DNA of 64,000 nt from Vitellaria paradoxa. Lineage: Eukaryota > Streptophyta > Magnoliopsida > Ericales > Sapotaceae. The notes beneath the pieces were generated by a model that saw only the letters and a program-made list of their open reading frames with translations, was not told where the DNA came from and ran no database searches. Made by a program: the position numbers and the translations under genes. The stretch covers positions 15,048,520-15,112,519 of the forward strand of contig CM034234.1 of NCBI GenBank assembly GCA_019916065.1, in the 5' to 3' direction. This document shows positions 11,229 to 22,084 of the stretch, piece by piece (the first letter of the stretch is position 1; the number at the start of each line of letters is the position of its first letter).

Positions 11229-12004
11229 ATATTATCTTGGTAAACCAAGAGTCAAAAGAAAAAATAATTTTCATTAAAAATTTAATATTAAATATAAAAG
11301 ACCACATTTAGAGATACCGTTTAAATCTTAAATTATCTTGAGCCATCCCTAGTGGAGGTCAATAAAAGCAAACATGGATCTAAACTATTTTGAAGAATAA
11401 GAAAGACGGGTATAGTCCGGACCTTGCCGGTTAAGTACTCATCCTAAAGTCATATAGTAAGTTATTTTTTTTGTCTTTATTCTTTTTTTTTTTCTTTTTC
11501 ACTTATTTGCATTTAAGATGAAAAAACCTAATTATTTTTTATAGCAAGTTATTTAGTTCGTCTGATATATTTACTTGTTTTGATATAAAAAAATTTAAAA
11601 TATAAAATTATAATTTTAATTAATTTTTAAAAGTCAAAAAAGTAAAGTTATAGAAGTTAGTTTTCAAATGGGTCTGAGCTAATGAATCAAGTTTGCAAAG
11701 AAAAAGAAAAAAAAAATCAAACTTATTTAATAATCGGGTCAAATTTACACTGTTTGATTCACAATCGCTTGAGCTCGATTAATTAATATTATAAAATATC
11801 TAAATACCATACAGTCATAAATTTGTTTGCAATTATTCCATTTATATTCTAAAATAGATGAGCGGTACGAATTCAAAGCCAGTCCGAGCTTCATAAATAT
11901 TTAACTTGGCTGCACGCGGTCCTTTTCCACTGTACGATACGCGCATCACATAAAAGCTTACAAATCCACGTGTTTTTTAAGACTTATTAAAAGTTGTATA
12001 AGCG
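11229..12004. other. AT-rich intergenic DNA
   Basis: No gene, RNA gene or clear repeat was found. It has many short A/T runs and no long open frame. Confidence 0.6.
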
Positions 12005-12012
12005 GATGGAGA

Positions 12013-12555
12013 CACGGGCGGAGCTACGTTGGGGTAAGGGGGGCCAAGTGACTCCTCAATTTTTTAGATAAAATTACTAAAATGTCTTCTTATTATTTTA
12101 ATATTATTTAAAAAAAAATTAATTAAAAATTAAGATATTTTGATTTTATTAAAAATTTAAAGTTAACTCAAATTTTTTAACATATAAGAAGTTTAAAAAA
12201 ATCAAACTTGGTATTTTTTATGAAATAAAGTGTATCTTTTAATACATTATTACATATTTTTGTTTATACTATCAGCAAATTTAGTATATAACATAATAAA
12301 TTCTATAGATAATAAATTTAATAATAATTATATTTTTTACAGTAAGGGATATCTCTAATAAACTTCAAGTGCTTGAACTATTAATTGTGAGAAATATATT
12401 CATTAATTAATACTCAAGAATAATTTATTTTCTCTCTAAAAATAACATCGTTTTTCTCCTACTCTTAATTAAAAAAAGTCGATTGTTATTTTTTCTTGAA
12501 TGTTCAGCGCCCCTGGCACTCGGTGCCCCCAGACAAAATTCTGACTCTGCCCCTC
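12013..12555 (+). mobile_element. hAT MITE copy 1, 543 bp, TSD GATGGAGA
   Basis: The ends are imperfect inverted repeats (CACGGGCGGAGC and, read inward from the right, GAGGGGCAGAG). The element is flanked by an exact 8-bp duplication, gatggaga (12005-12012 and 12556-12563). Eight-base duplications and CAGGGGCGGAGC-type ends are typical of the hAT superfamily. The interior is AT-rich and non-coding. A sister copy of 539 bp lies at 57955-58493. Movement would need a hAT transposase encoded elsewhere. Confidence 0.9.
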
Positions 12556-12563
12556 GATGGAGA

Positions 12564-13685
12564 TATATGTATTCTGAATCACGACGTGGATTAAGACGGG
12601 GAGATTTTCTGTCACCAATAATGGAGTGAGTCGCAAAATTTTACGAAGTTACCATTATCATTGATTGAGAGTACGGAGAGTGAGTTATGGAGAAGCAACT
12701 GCAACTTCAGCTTGGATTGTAAAGGATACCGAAGGCATTGAACTCTCAGCAAAAGCAGAAGTCGTTAAAGTCTTGTCAGTTTTGACGACGGAATTTGTGA
12801 CTTGTTTAGAATTGTTAGGATGGATGAAGGAATTGAATTTTTTTAGATTCTGTTTGGTATATTTTAAAAAAATTAAAATTCATCAAAATTCATTAAAATT
12901 TATTAATTTTATTCAATTAAATTTCGCCACATATTTTTTACATCAAATCTTTATATTTTTATATATTTTTTTAATCAAACACCCCCTTAAAGTTACAGCG
13001 TTAACGGATTGTATTTTGATAGTTGAATATTTTTAAAATATTAAATCTTATAATGAAAATTTAAGAGTGTATTTGAGGATATAGAATAATTTATTATTTT
13101 TTTATTATTATGATATTAGAAAAGTCCTTGGAAAATTGGTGAGAGTGAAAGAAGCACCTGAGAAAACTAAATATGAATTAGATAATAATTGATTATGTAT
13201 ATGATTAATAAAATAGTTGTTTGTTTGTTGTAAAAAAAAAATCCACGTGTTTCGTGTTTTTGACATTTTTCTTTGTTACGTCTGACATCTTATAAGAAAG
13301 AGAAGTCAAATTGAATACTGAACACAGGACGTTAATTACATTTATTTTTTGTTTGATTTGGACCACGTTTATACACATGGTCTTTTGTGTGTCTTATCTA
13401 GACTTTTATACTTGGCAGTTCTAATTGACGAGGTTTGCATGAAAATGACCCAGAACTCGTTTATTTATTTATAGGTTAGTTTCACTTTCACCCTAAACTT
13501 TCAATTTGATTTTACTTAGATTCCTTATACCCCATTAGTTTTAACAATCACCAAACAATCTGTGGGGACTACTACGGACCACACGAATATTTACATAAAA
13601 ATTTTTGTAATTTCTAATAATTAAAGAAAACACCTTTAAAACTTACAAACACTTACTAATATCCTAACCTTTAAATATAATATTT
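12564..13685. other. intergenic DNA with a possible small AT-rich MITE
   Basis: No supported gene. A 123-codon frame at 12665-13036 has no recognisable motif and runs into an AT-rich segment (about 12845-12990). That segment begins gattctgtttggtat and ends aatcaaacaccccc, resembling small plant MITEs. Similar sequence is seen at about 20530-20692. No target duplication was confirmed. Confidence 0.4.
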
Positions 13686-14632
13686 CTAGTCTCTTGTTCT
13701 ACTCATGATTACTGATAAAGCTGCTAATATTAAATACAGATTATATAAAACATTTAAAGTACTTCCTGAAACATTAATATTATATATATAAGTAGAAAAA
13801 AAATTAAGAGAAACAAAATAGATAAGATAAGTTCTAATATCATTATTTATGAAATATACCCTCAGAATTGTCAGGCCCTGATACCAGTAGTTGATATGCT
13901 CAGAAAAAAGAAAAAGAAAACACACTCAAACTTTTATTAATAATACTAGATATTACACAAGAAATATTACAAGCAGAAAGACTAGAGAAAGAGGGAGAGA
14001 ACACTTTGATTTTTTCAGTGTCTTCTCCTTACAATCAAACTCCTTTAAATAGACATCAGATTCAGATTTAAAATCCGAAATTTAAACACTCAAAATAACA
14101 TACAACAATAGACAACCTGGAAAAAAAAAAAAAAAAAAAGATAACAACTTTAAAAAAGAAAAAGTACAATTACTAAAGAATTATTTTTGGATAAAGCAGA
14201 TTCCTTCACATAGGCTCTGTCATGTGCTGGATAAAGGTATAGTCGTTCATGACCTGCTTCTGACAAATGCTTATTTTTTTTCTTTTGGCAGCATTCCTAG
14301 TTGGTCCACTGTGCTTTTATGATGATGTAGTTTTTATTAACCTTCCATCATGTTCTCAATATTGTGCCACGTCTCTTCATCCATATTTTCTCAATAATTT
14401 TGTTCTGCTAGGGTTTCTTTGGCTAAGAGTGTGGTTTCTAATTCGATTTTTACTTCAAATTTTTTATACATATCATCGAGATAAGTTATTACCTTAAATG
14501 ATGCATCAATTTCCATATGACTAATTTGTTTAAGAAGTTGAATGCATCACTTTTCTAATTTTTAGTAGCTCGGAACATTAATGAGACAAAAGATACAAAT
14601 AACGTCCTACCATCCATAGCCTGTAATAACCT
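13686..14632 (-). pseudogene. endogenous pararetrovirus fragment, inverted
   Basis: Read on the minus strand this matches 43290-44270 of the longer endogenous caulimovirid copy. It runs through the end of the last ORF, the intergenic region and the start of ORF1. It has a TATA-like box at about 14041-14054 and an AATAAA at about 13935-13943. The tRNA-Met-type primer site is at 13874-13886 (one mismatch to TGGTATCAGAGCC). The short coding pieces contain stops. It is a relic of Caulimoviridae DNA integrated long ago and is not infectious. Confidence 0.8.
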
Positions 14633-14963
14633 GAATTCTTTATTACACATGATGTTTGGGTTTTGTGACTTGTTGAGCTTGAACTTAATTCATTTTTTTT
14701 TTATCTTGATCACTTTTTGACACTTTGAGACCATGCCATAGAATTTTGTGGGTAGATTCATTGCAAACTCTCACGAGACCTTACTCGTCCACTAGGGGGA
14801 ACTTAGGGTTTAAAGGGTTGCTACACGTAGTTAAGTGTAGCCGTGTTTCCAACGAAAAGAGAAATAGGATAATAGTTGCATCGCATTTTAATAAAGAACA
14901 TCATGCATTTCATTTTAATAAAGAGCATTGCTAAGGGACTAGCAATGTTCAAGTTGGGGGTGC
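14633..14963 (+). mobile_element. 3' internal remnant of a Gypsy element
   Basis: There is no coding sequence. The last 85 bp (agggactagcaatg, then caagttgggggtgc) are the kind of tail and polypurine tract that precede 3' LTRs of plant Athila/Tat-type Gypsy elements. It abuts the LTR at 14964. Confidence 0.6.
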
Positions 14964-16457
14964 TGATTACACTTGAAAAGTGTAATTACAAACTCCCTAA
15001 CTCAACACTATTCATGCATTAAAATAAGTAAAGTTGAGGTTTTAGTGTTATTGTGTTATTTGTACTTTTATTGTTTTATTTGTAGGAAAAAGGGCAAGGA
15101 TGTCGAAGTTTATAGCTATGGAGAGGGCCAAGAAGACAAAGAAAAGTCATGGTTCGAACCTCATCTTCGATGGAAAAGACTAGCCCAAAGACCCAACCAA
15201 GAGAAGGAAAGAAAGCAATGAAGGAGAAACTAGACGGTCTCCACCGTCACCCAGACGGTCGGGACCACCGAAAGTACAAAAATTTCAGACGGTCCCGACC
15301 CCCTCTCAGACGGTCGGGACCATCCGTGATTTACAATAGCCGCATGAAAGCTCCTCTTCTAGGGTTTTGGTGGCATCTTTTAAAGACTACATTGCACGGC
15401 CATGAAGGGGGAAGCCCCTTTTATTTTTGCACCTTCAATTGAGCGTTAGAATAGAATTTGTGAGTTTTTAGATTAGGTTTTAAGCTTTCATGCATGGATT
15501 CATGGTTTTTGTTGGAGTTTTCATCATCGTCTTTGTAGTGATTCTTCACTTCGTCTTTTACATTCGCTTTACGTTGTAAGTTGCACTTTAATCTACTTCG
15601 TTTTATTTCGATTGTTTCGTAATATCATGTTTTGCTTGTTTCAATTATCTTTTCGTATGAGTGAATGCTATTTATTGTTTTTAAGATGCGTAAAGTAGTT
15701 TTAGTGTAAAACCCTATGTTCTTGATTCAACGAATCAAGAAAGGGTAGTCACAAAAAGCCTTGGGGTGTTCGTAGTCCCTTCGCGTAGGTTGTGAAACCC
15801 TTCGCGTAGGTTGGCGAAACCCTTCGCGTAGGAATTTACCTTTCACAAATCTATTTTTTTTCTATTTCGAAAACATTCGAATACAAAACCATTAACCAAT
15901 CCGTGTGAGATCACTAGTATGGATTTTCGTAACCAATCATCAATATACTTTTGAATAGATTAAAATCAGATTTTTATTAATATTTTGGCGTTTAATTGAA
16001 AAACTCTAGGAAACAAAGGTCGTTAACCATATCCGCTTGAGATCACTGGTACTGACCTTTGATTATAATATCTTCAAAACTTTTCAAATTAACCCTGTTC
16101 TTCAAACAAAAACATCCCAAGGTAAAGTAGTGAACTACCCGACTTGAAAGTTGGATCAAGAACCTTGTGATTTAATTTAATTTATGAGTGATTATTCGCT
16201 TTAGAATTAGAATAGATGCTTTGTGTACATTTTTTACATTAATTGAAATTTCTTCATTTAGAATCTAAACAAAAGTTGAGTTGCTAAAAAAATTAGTTTA
16301 AATTAATTTAGGTTCACCTACTACTTAAGAGAACATGTCTAGAGCTTTTAACAAGCCCTCCCTGTGGATTCGACCTCTGAACTCACTGAGTTTTAAAACT
16401 ACGACTGCCCCCTTGCACTTGAGAGGTAGAACCCGAAACACTTTTTAGGGTCGGTCA
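14964..16457 (+). repeat. Gypsy 3' LTR B, 1494 bp
   Basis: It begins TGATTACACTTG and ends GGTCGGTCA. It is the opposite-strand counterpart of LTR A (8503-10072). A purine tract precedes it, so it is a 3' LTR of a 5'-truncated element, not a solo LTR. The flanks (ggtgc and cattt) do not form a duplication, which fits truncation. Palindromic GGTCGGGACC motifs lie at 15250-15335. Three short direct repeats with cccttcgcgtagg lie at 15777-15830. Confidence 0.85.
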
Positions 16458-16869
16458 CATTTATTAACCAAATCATAATTTACAACAATCCTTTCAATAT
16501 TTATATCACATATACATACTAACTTTCCTACTCAAAGTCACCACTTTAGTGATCAAGATAAATCACCCAATTAAGAAGTAGAAAAGTTACAGTTTTAACA
16601 TAATGAAATGCCCGTTTCATTAATAGTTATGAATTTATTTTAATTTATAAAACTTGTGATTTAAATCTTTCTGTATTGGCATCTTATACCTAATACTTAA
16701 ATCACATACTTTATAAATAAGGGACAATAGTGTATGTTTAAATAAATAAATGTTTTATTTTAACTAGAAAAATAAATTAAATGAAATGTCATTACAAAAA
16801 ACATGCTTTCAAGGGCACCAAAGGAAAATAAATCTAACACCACCAACCCAAAACCGGAAATCGCCTGTA
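16458..16869. other. AT-rich intergenic DNA
   Basis: No gene or repeat was identified up to the start of the glycosyltransferase pseudogene fragment. Confidence 0.6.
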
Positions 16870-16967
16870 GGAACGCTTCTTTGCCAATAGATTTATCATT
16901 CTTTACAACATGTACATGCACGTCGACCCCACTATGAGGATCAACCCTCTCGGCAGTGTTTTTACTG

Positions 16968-17249
16968 TGTTATATGACCAAATTAGTTAGATTAGATTAA
17001 TTAGTTAATTACAAATTTGTTTGATTAGTTAATCACAGTTACATTAGATTAGTTAGTTAATTGGTGTATGAGCCTATAAATAGGATGTGTTGTAATAGAA
17101 AATATTATGGAAAAAAATTTTCAGTGTGAGATTAATTTCTCATTTGGGAGAGTTTTGGATTACTCTCGAATTTAATCCAAACCCTTTTATTTTCTTGTAT
17201 TTTCCTTTATTTTCTCACCAATCAAACATTCAGAGATGGGTTCATCACA
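16968..17249 (+). repeat. 5' LTR of the small element
   Basis: 282 bp, TGTTATATGACC to TCATCACA. A TATA-like cctataaatagg lies near 17071. It is nearly collinear with the 3' LTR. Confidence 0.92.
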
Positions 17250-17280
17250 ATTGGTATCAGAGCCATTTTCTGATCCAGAA

Positions 17281-17532
17281 ATGGTAGAAATCAAATGTGC
17301 AACACAGCAAAATCAAGAAATTAATTCACAATTAAAGCAATTACTGAAGATGGTGGAAGCAATCAACAACAGATTAGACAAAGTATCTCAACAAATTCAA
17401 GCTAGTTCTATGGCAATCCAAAAAATTCAGGGAGAAAGAATGGAAGCAACATCATTACAGAAGCAGAAAGGTGGATTAAATCAGGTGAAAAAAATTCAAG
17501 AAATCAAGAACTACTCTAGGGAAGAAGAATGA
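17281..17532 (+). CDS. gag-like N-terminal ORF, 83 aa
   Basis: The frame continues upstream to 17236, but that start lies in the LTR, before the primer site. The first ATG after the primer site is at 17281 and is preferred. The protein is rich in Q, K, E and N, and residues 10-55 look like a coiled coil (heptad-like LKQLLKMVEAINNRLDKV). There is no zinc knuckle. It is probably the N-terminal remnant of a gag, because many plant Gypsy gag proteins begin with such a segment. Whether it is translated is unknown. Confidence 0.45.
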   Translation: MVEIKCATQQNQEINSQLKQLLKMVEAINNRLDKVSQQIQASSMAIQKIQGERMEATSLQKQKGGLNQVKKIQEIKNYSREEE

Positions 17533-17599
17533 GAAAAAGAAGAAAAAGAAAGCCCTACAGTTAGAAGTTCTAGAATACACAACGCCGCTTTAAAAAATT

Positions 17600-18460
17600 T
17601 CTAGCCACAAGAATTAGCGATGGAGCCAAACGCGAGCATCGAGATCAGTTGCATGATTCGAATTACGGTCCTTCGGATTCGGGAGATTCCACCCGCTTAC
17701 TTTCGAGACCACTCGATGTTCTACTGCCAGCCTTGGGATTTTGGCAACCTTCGCTTCAAGTTCATGGTCGACAGATTGTCGCCCAATCCTTGGAAGGACT
17801 TCTAGTCTAATCGGAATATCTTCGCCGTCATCGACATATGCCATTGTCCGGCTTCACCCGGTCTCGCCTCAGTCATTGAACGCCTTTCCGAGGCAAGTAA
17901 GGGGCACTTTTCTTTGTTGGTCCAGCGTTGCTTCGCGTTGTAGGATCCGGGTAGAGAACAACGAGAACAGGGTAGCATTAGTAGTATCTACCTTGTAGAT
18001 TGCAAGAGATCGAGGTCGACTATGGAGGCTCGCCAGAAAATTCCTGTAACCCGCTATAGTTTCTTCAGAAGTTAAGAAGAGAGAGAAACATGGGGATGGG
18101 TGTAAAGGCGGTTGCCTTAAACTACATCAAATCCCGTTCCAAACAACCCCTACAATGAAGGTTAACCCGCAGATTTCCTCCACATTCCAACCATTGACGC
18201 TACCGTCATCGAAAAATTAGTCTCCACTAGCGCCTCCGGCTTCATTTCGCCCACCACCGGAGCTACGACCACAGCCCCGCCACCATGGCAGCTGACACCC
18301 TTCAAACCCCAGCCGCCATATATCTTTCTGAAGAAATTGTAGGCAGGTGGTTGGTGGGTGAGGCATTTGAAAAGTTAGGGAGAAGGGTAAATGGGAGTGA
18401 TTAATGTGAAGAATCTTCTCGAGGAAGCTGGGTGATTGTATCGTTAGGAGGAATGGTAGC
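17600..18460. other. GC-richer unidentified cargo of the small element
   Basis: Base composition rises sharply at about 17617 and falls again after about 18460. Both strands show medium open frames (for example 17620-17805 and 17741-17998 plus, 17614-17844 minus), but I recognise none. A captured host sequence is possible, as is degraded gag-pol. No intron or domain could be assigned. Confidence 0.5.
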
Positions 18461-18757
18461 TAATAGTCACGTGATTTTATGAACCGGATAGTAATAAGGG
18501 GCAATGACTCAAATAAAGGTCCATGAGTATTTGGATAATAAGGCGGGCTCTATTCTACACAGTGGGCCTGAAGAGTTGCTGAAGAGTGGGCCATCATCAG
18601 TTAAGTTGACTCATCATCGGGCTGATCCAACTCAGACATAAATATATTAATATTGACCAAAAAATTAGTTAAAATAATAATAATAATAATAATAAATAAA
18701 TAAATAATTTTGCATATCTCCACCTTGAGGACAAGGTAGATTTAAGGGGGTGGTAAT

Positions 18758-19041
18758 TGTTATATGACCAAATTAGTTAGATTAGATTAGTTAGTTAGTT
18801 ACAAATTTGTTTGATTAGTTAATCACGGTTACATTAGATTAATTAGTTAGTTAATTGGTGTATGAACCAATAAATAGGATGTGTTATAATAGAAAATATT
18901 ATGGAAAAAAATTTTCAGTTTGAGATTAATTTCTCATTTGAGAGAGTTTTGAATTACTCTCAAATTTAATCCAAACTCTTTTATTTTTTGGTATTTCTTT
19001 TATTTCTTACTAACCAAACATTCAGAGATGAGTTAATCACG
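18758..19041 (+). repeat. 3' LTR of the small element
   Basis: 284 bp, TGTTATATGACC to AATCACG. It differs from the 5' LTR at a modest number of positions, including the terminal A to G. A purine tract (tttaagggggtggtaat) precedes it. Confidence 0.92.
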
Positions 19042-19300
19042 TACTGACAGATTCATCTCGACGAAACAGACCCATGTGCGCCACTCCGACGCTGATCCTC
19101 GCCGCCTCCTCCTCGCTAATGTCCTCCTCGACGATACCACTAACAACCACTTCGCCCTACTGTCGCGGCACTGCATGCCTCTGCAGTTCCTCTGCATTCA
19201 CAAGTAATGAATATAAAGACAAGGGTAGATTTGTTTTTTCAATAAATTTTTTACAGAGAGGGTCGGAACTAATGAATAGTGGGTCAAATGTTACTACTAT

Positions 19301-19608
19301 TTGAAAGTAAAGGAAATATTTATAAATTTTAAATGTTAAAGAAATTTAAATATAATTATTTAAATATTTAAAAATTTAGATATAATTTAGTCATATATAT
19401 ATATATATATATATACATAGAAGACTTCAGGGTGAGGTAACATGGCCGGTGAGGTTTGAAAGTAAAGGAAATATTTATAAATTTTAAATGTTAAACAATT
19501 CTAAATATAATTATTCAAATATTTAAAAATTTAGATATAATTTAGTCATATATATATATTATACACACATAGAAGACTTCAGGGTGAGGTAACTTGGCCG
19601 GTGAGGTT
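19301..19608 (+). repeat. tandem duplication of about 155 bp
   Basis: Two adjacent copies, about 19301-19456 and 19457-19608, share ttgaaagtaaaggaaat, a (TA) run, and agaagacttcagggtgaggt near their ends. They differ by several substitutions and TA-run length. The second copy ends at the hAT MITE. Confidence 0.85.
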
Positions 19609-19612
19609 AGAG

Positions 19613-20217
19613 TAGGGATGTCAACGGGGCGGGTATGACCTTCCCCGTCCCCGTTTAGCAATACCCTTACCCATCCCCGTCCCATCCCCGTTCGGGGAAA
19701 AAAATTTTCCCCATACCCGTCCCCACAAAATAATGAATTCCCCATCCCCATCCCCATCCCCGTTTACCTGCCAGTATATTAATTATTACAAATTATATAT
19801 TATATGTATAAAATAAATATTTAAATTATTATAAATATTATATATATTAAATAAAAAAATATATTACATATATATATTAAATAAAATTAAAATATATATA
19901 TAATATTTGACTTTGACTGATACACTTAACCAAAGATGAAGTGGTCTTTATTTATAATCTCACAAGACCTTCACTCTTTGTGAGAAACGATGTGGAACTT
20001 CTAAAGGATCACCACGCCAACAAAATTAACAAAAAAATATTTAAACGGATACGGGGCGGGGTGGGGACTATCCTACCCGTCTCCGTCCCCATACCCGTGC
20101 AGGTAACATTTCAAATCTCCATACCCGTCCCCGTCCCCGCTATAACATCCCATACCCTCCCCGAACGGGACGGGTGAAACGGGTACCCACCGGATACGGG
20201 TATATTTGACATCTCTA
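19613..20217 (+). mobile_element. GC-ended hAT MITE, 605 bp, TSD GGTTAGAG
   Basis: The ends are inverted repeats (TAGGGATGTCAA and TAGAGATGTCAA read inward). The flanks carry an exact 8-bp duplication, ggttagag (19605-19612 and 20218-20225). The outer 150 bp on each side are rich in ccccgtccccat and cgggtacggg strings. The middle is AT-rich and contains an inverted fragment of the Copia LTR. It has no transposase. hAT assignment rests on duplication length and end sequence. Confidence 0.88.
19906..20022 (-). repeat. Copia LTR fragment inside the hAT MITE
   Basis: Read on the minus strand, 20022 to 19906 matches the first 117 bp of the Copia LTR at 212-328. The match includes the TGTTGG start and the TATA-like attataaataaag. 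The other end is lost in AT-rich DNA. Confidence 0.8.
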
Positions 20218-20225
20218 GGTTAGAG

Positions 20226-20862
20226 ACCTTAGGCTTTGTTGGCCGGGCAAGGATGAAGAGACATTTTGCCGTAATTCAGAAGAAGAGTAGTTAGTTTGCA
20301 GGCAACAGCTGGTACACTCCGTGCACACGGACAAAAATCATTGGTACGCATGGCAAAATCCAAAAATTTTAAACAAAGCTTCACTTTATTGGCTCCGTTT
20401 AGTTTTGTAAATAATAACAAAAAATTTTATAAATCTTTATTAATTTTTTATCACATCAATTTTTTTTTTTCACTGTACGTATTACAACTTTTAATTATCT
20501 TACTTTTTATCACTCCAACCACACCCAATAGACTCTATTTGATACTATAAAAATTTATCAAAACTCATCAATTTTAATTTTTTTTATTTCTTTTCAATTA
20601 AAATTTTTCATATTTCACTTTTATGTCACATTTTTTTATTTTTATTACACTTTTTTATCCTATTTTTGTCAACCAAACACTCCCGTAAAAGAAATTTCTA
20701 ACTAAGAACGAATAACTGTGTTAATTCACGCATCATGCTATTCACATCATCACATTAAAGCATGATCAAATGCATCGAAATAATATAAACAATGATACAG
20801 GTTATAAAAATAAGAGCATGTCCCTTAGAAGAATTGTTTTTTACCTTTATTGGAACACTTGA
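20226..20862. other. intergenic DNA with MITE-like AT-rich segments
   Basis: No gene is supported. 20385-20692 looks like one or two small AT-rich elements (ggctccgtttagttttg and ccaaacactcccg ends) related to 12845-12990. Target duplications were not confirmed. Confidence 0.4.
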
Positions 20863-21766
20863 TGTTCGGCAGCAAAAATTACCGCCGGAACTGCTGACCA
20901 CGCCAACCGGAAATGCAATCGCCGACCTGCCGAACAAAGACAGAAAGAAAGGTGACAGCCAGAGAAGAGGTTTCTGGCTGGAAAACCCTCCGATGCTTAA
21001 GTCAGCAAGTCGCTTAAAGAAGGAAACTTTTAGGAACAAATGAGTAAAAGCTTAAGTTGGCAATAGTCAGCTTACCTCTGTGGTTCAGTAGAATATCCTA
21101 TTTATAGTAGTCCGAGTAATGATTAAAGCATACATGCGACTTGACGTTACGCACACTGCCGTGTCCCTCTTTTCCATCCTTGCTTTAAATACTCTTCCCC
21201 TTCATTTAATGCCTCAAACCCCTCATTTAATACATTATGTCTCTCATTTAATGTTTCTGGCGACTTAACACGGCATTACAACTAGAATTTCAGGGTCAGA
21301 CTGTCTTCCTGTCACATCAGCCAACAACTCGTGACGAGATAGACCGATTTAGTTACTTCCTCAGAGACAAATACCCAGTTCAGTCTTAACTATGGTGCAT
21401 TTATGGTCACGAGCCCTCTTTAAAGACTGTGGGTCCCAGGTTCAACATTTACTAACCGCCAATGGATAGGCCGAGCAAACTAGTTATCAAGATCATCGGC
21501 TATAGCCACGTAGCAATACACTGCTCATTGATGCTAAGGTTCAGGGTACTCTTTGGAACACTAACTTTGAGTCATGTGTTCACGTATAACACTCACGTGG
21601 AACTCTCGTGCCATTAATCAGTTATTTGGCAGGACGCCACGTGTCACGACGGAACGTGCTCGGCAAATGACTATGTGGCTCACACGAGTATGCTCGGCAC
21701 TGGGCCACGTGGCGCCAGACTACACTTGTTCGGCACAAGTACAGCTTAGTATTATTTTGCCCAACA
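20863..21766 (-). repeat. 3' LTR of the Tat element
   Basis: 904 bp; on the minus strand TGTTGGGCAAAA to GCTGCCGAACA. A TATA-like tactataaatagg (minus) lies near 21103. The purine tract gagtgggggcaaaa (minus strand, 21767-21780) is adjacent. Confidence 0.95.
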
Positions 21767-22084
21767 TTTTGCCCCCACTCTGGTTGGAAAAAGATATTTT
21801 CCGAGCAGAGTAGTAGAGCAGAATAACCTACCTTACTGATCCTTCAATCTCCCTTCCCAGTTTGTCGTTTAGTATCCCCCTGACGCGCATCAATCTGATT
21901 GGACTCTTCTCTCTCGTCGTAACAACACGCGTAGTGCCCTCTCGGCTTTTCATCTGCCGCGCCGCTTACGCGGATCCCCAGATTCGGGGTGTTAAGACGT
22001 GAATGGTCAGAAATTTGAAAATTGGGGCGGTAATAAATGCCATTTTTGCCGCCCGTTGCCTTTTCATTGGAAACGCTTCAGTTA

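Larger units (their letters stand above)
16968..19041 (+). mobile_element. small non-autonomous LTR element, 2074 bp, TSD TACTG
   Basis: It has two LTRs (16968-17249 and 18758-19041). A tRNA-Met-type primer site lies at 17252-17264 and a polypurine tract at about 18744-18757. The flanks are tactg on both sides (16963-16967 and 19042-19046). The internal region is only 1.5 kb and has no protease, RT, RNase H or integrase, so it depends on enzymes from elsewhere. The tail before the purine tract (caccttgaggacaaggtaga) resembles the pol end of plant Gypsy chromoviruses, suggesting a deletion derivative. It inserted into a GT14 pseudogene. Confidence 0.9.
16870..19210 (+). pseudogene. Core-2/I-branching (GT14) pseudogene fragment, split
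   Basis: The coding pieces are 16870-16967 and 19047-19207. Left of the retroelement the frame reads ERFFANRF then YNMYMHVDPTMRINPLGS. Across the TACTG duplication it continues in frame as VFTDRF and then RRLLLANVLLDDTTNNHFAL, with SRHCMPLQFL after it. The pattern (LWERFF, YN.Y.H.DP, F..RFI, RRLLA.ALLDD, FALLS..C.PL) is that of plant Core-2/I-branching glycosyltransferase-like proteins (BC10-like, GT14), which sit in the Golgi membrane. The conserved tryptophan of LWERFF is a TAG stop here, and the region near 19075-19110 appears frameshifted. Only about 90 codons remain, so it is dead. Confidence 0.65.

Noticed and set aside
12665..13036. 123-codon plus-strand frame
   Set aside because: No motif is visible, the second half is AT-rich MITE-like sequence, and there is no promoter or splice support.
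15149..15442. 97-codon frame in LTR B
   Set aside because: Driven by palindromic repeats in the LTR and not conserved in LTR A.
14959..16462. LTR B as a solo LTR
   Set aside because: Its flanks do not match and a polypurine tail sits directly upstream, so it is a 3' LTR of a truncated element.
19542..20177. Frames rich in Gly-Met or Pro-Val in the GC-ended MITE
   Set aside because: Produced by the repeated ccccgtcccc and gatgggg strings; no gene.
20229..20420. 63-codon minus-strand frame
   Set aside because: Too short, no motif, overlaps MITE-like sequence.
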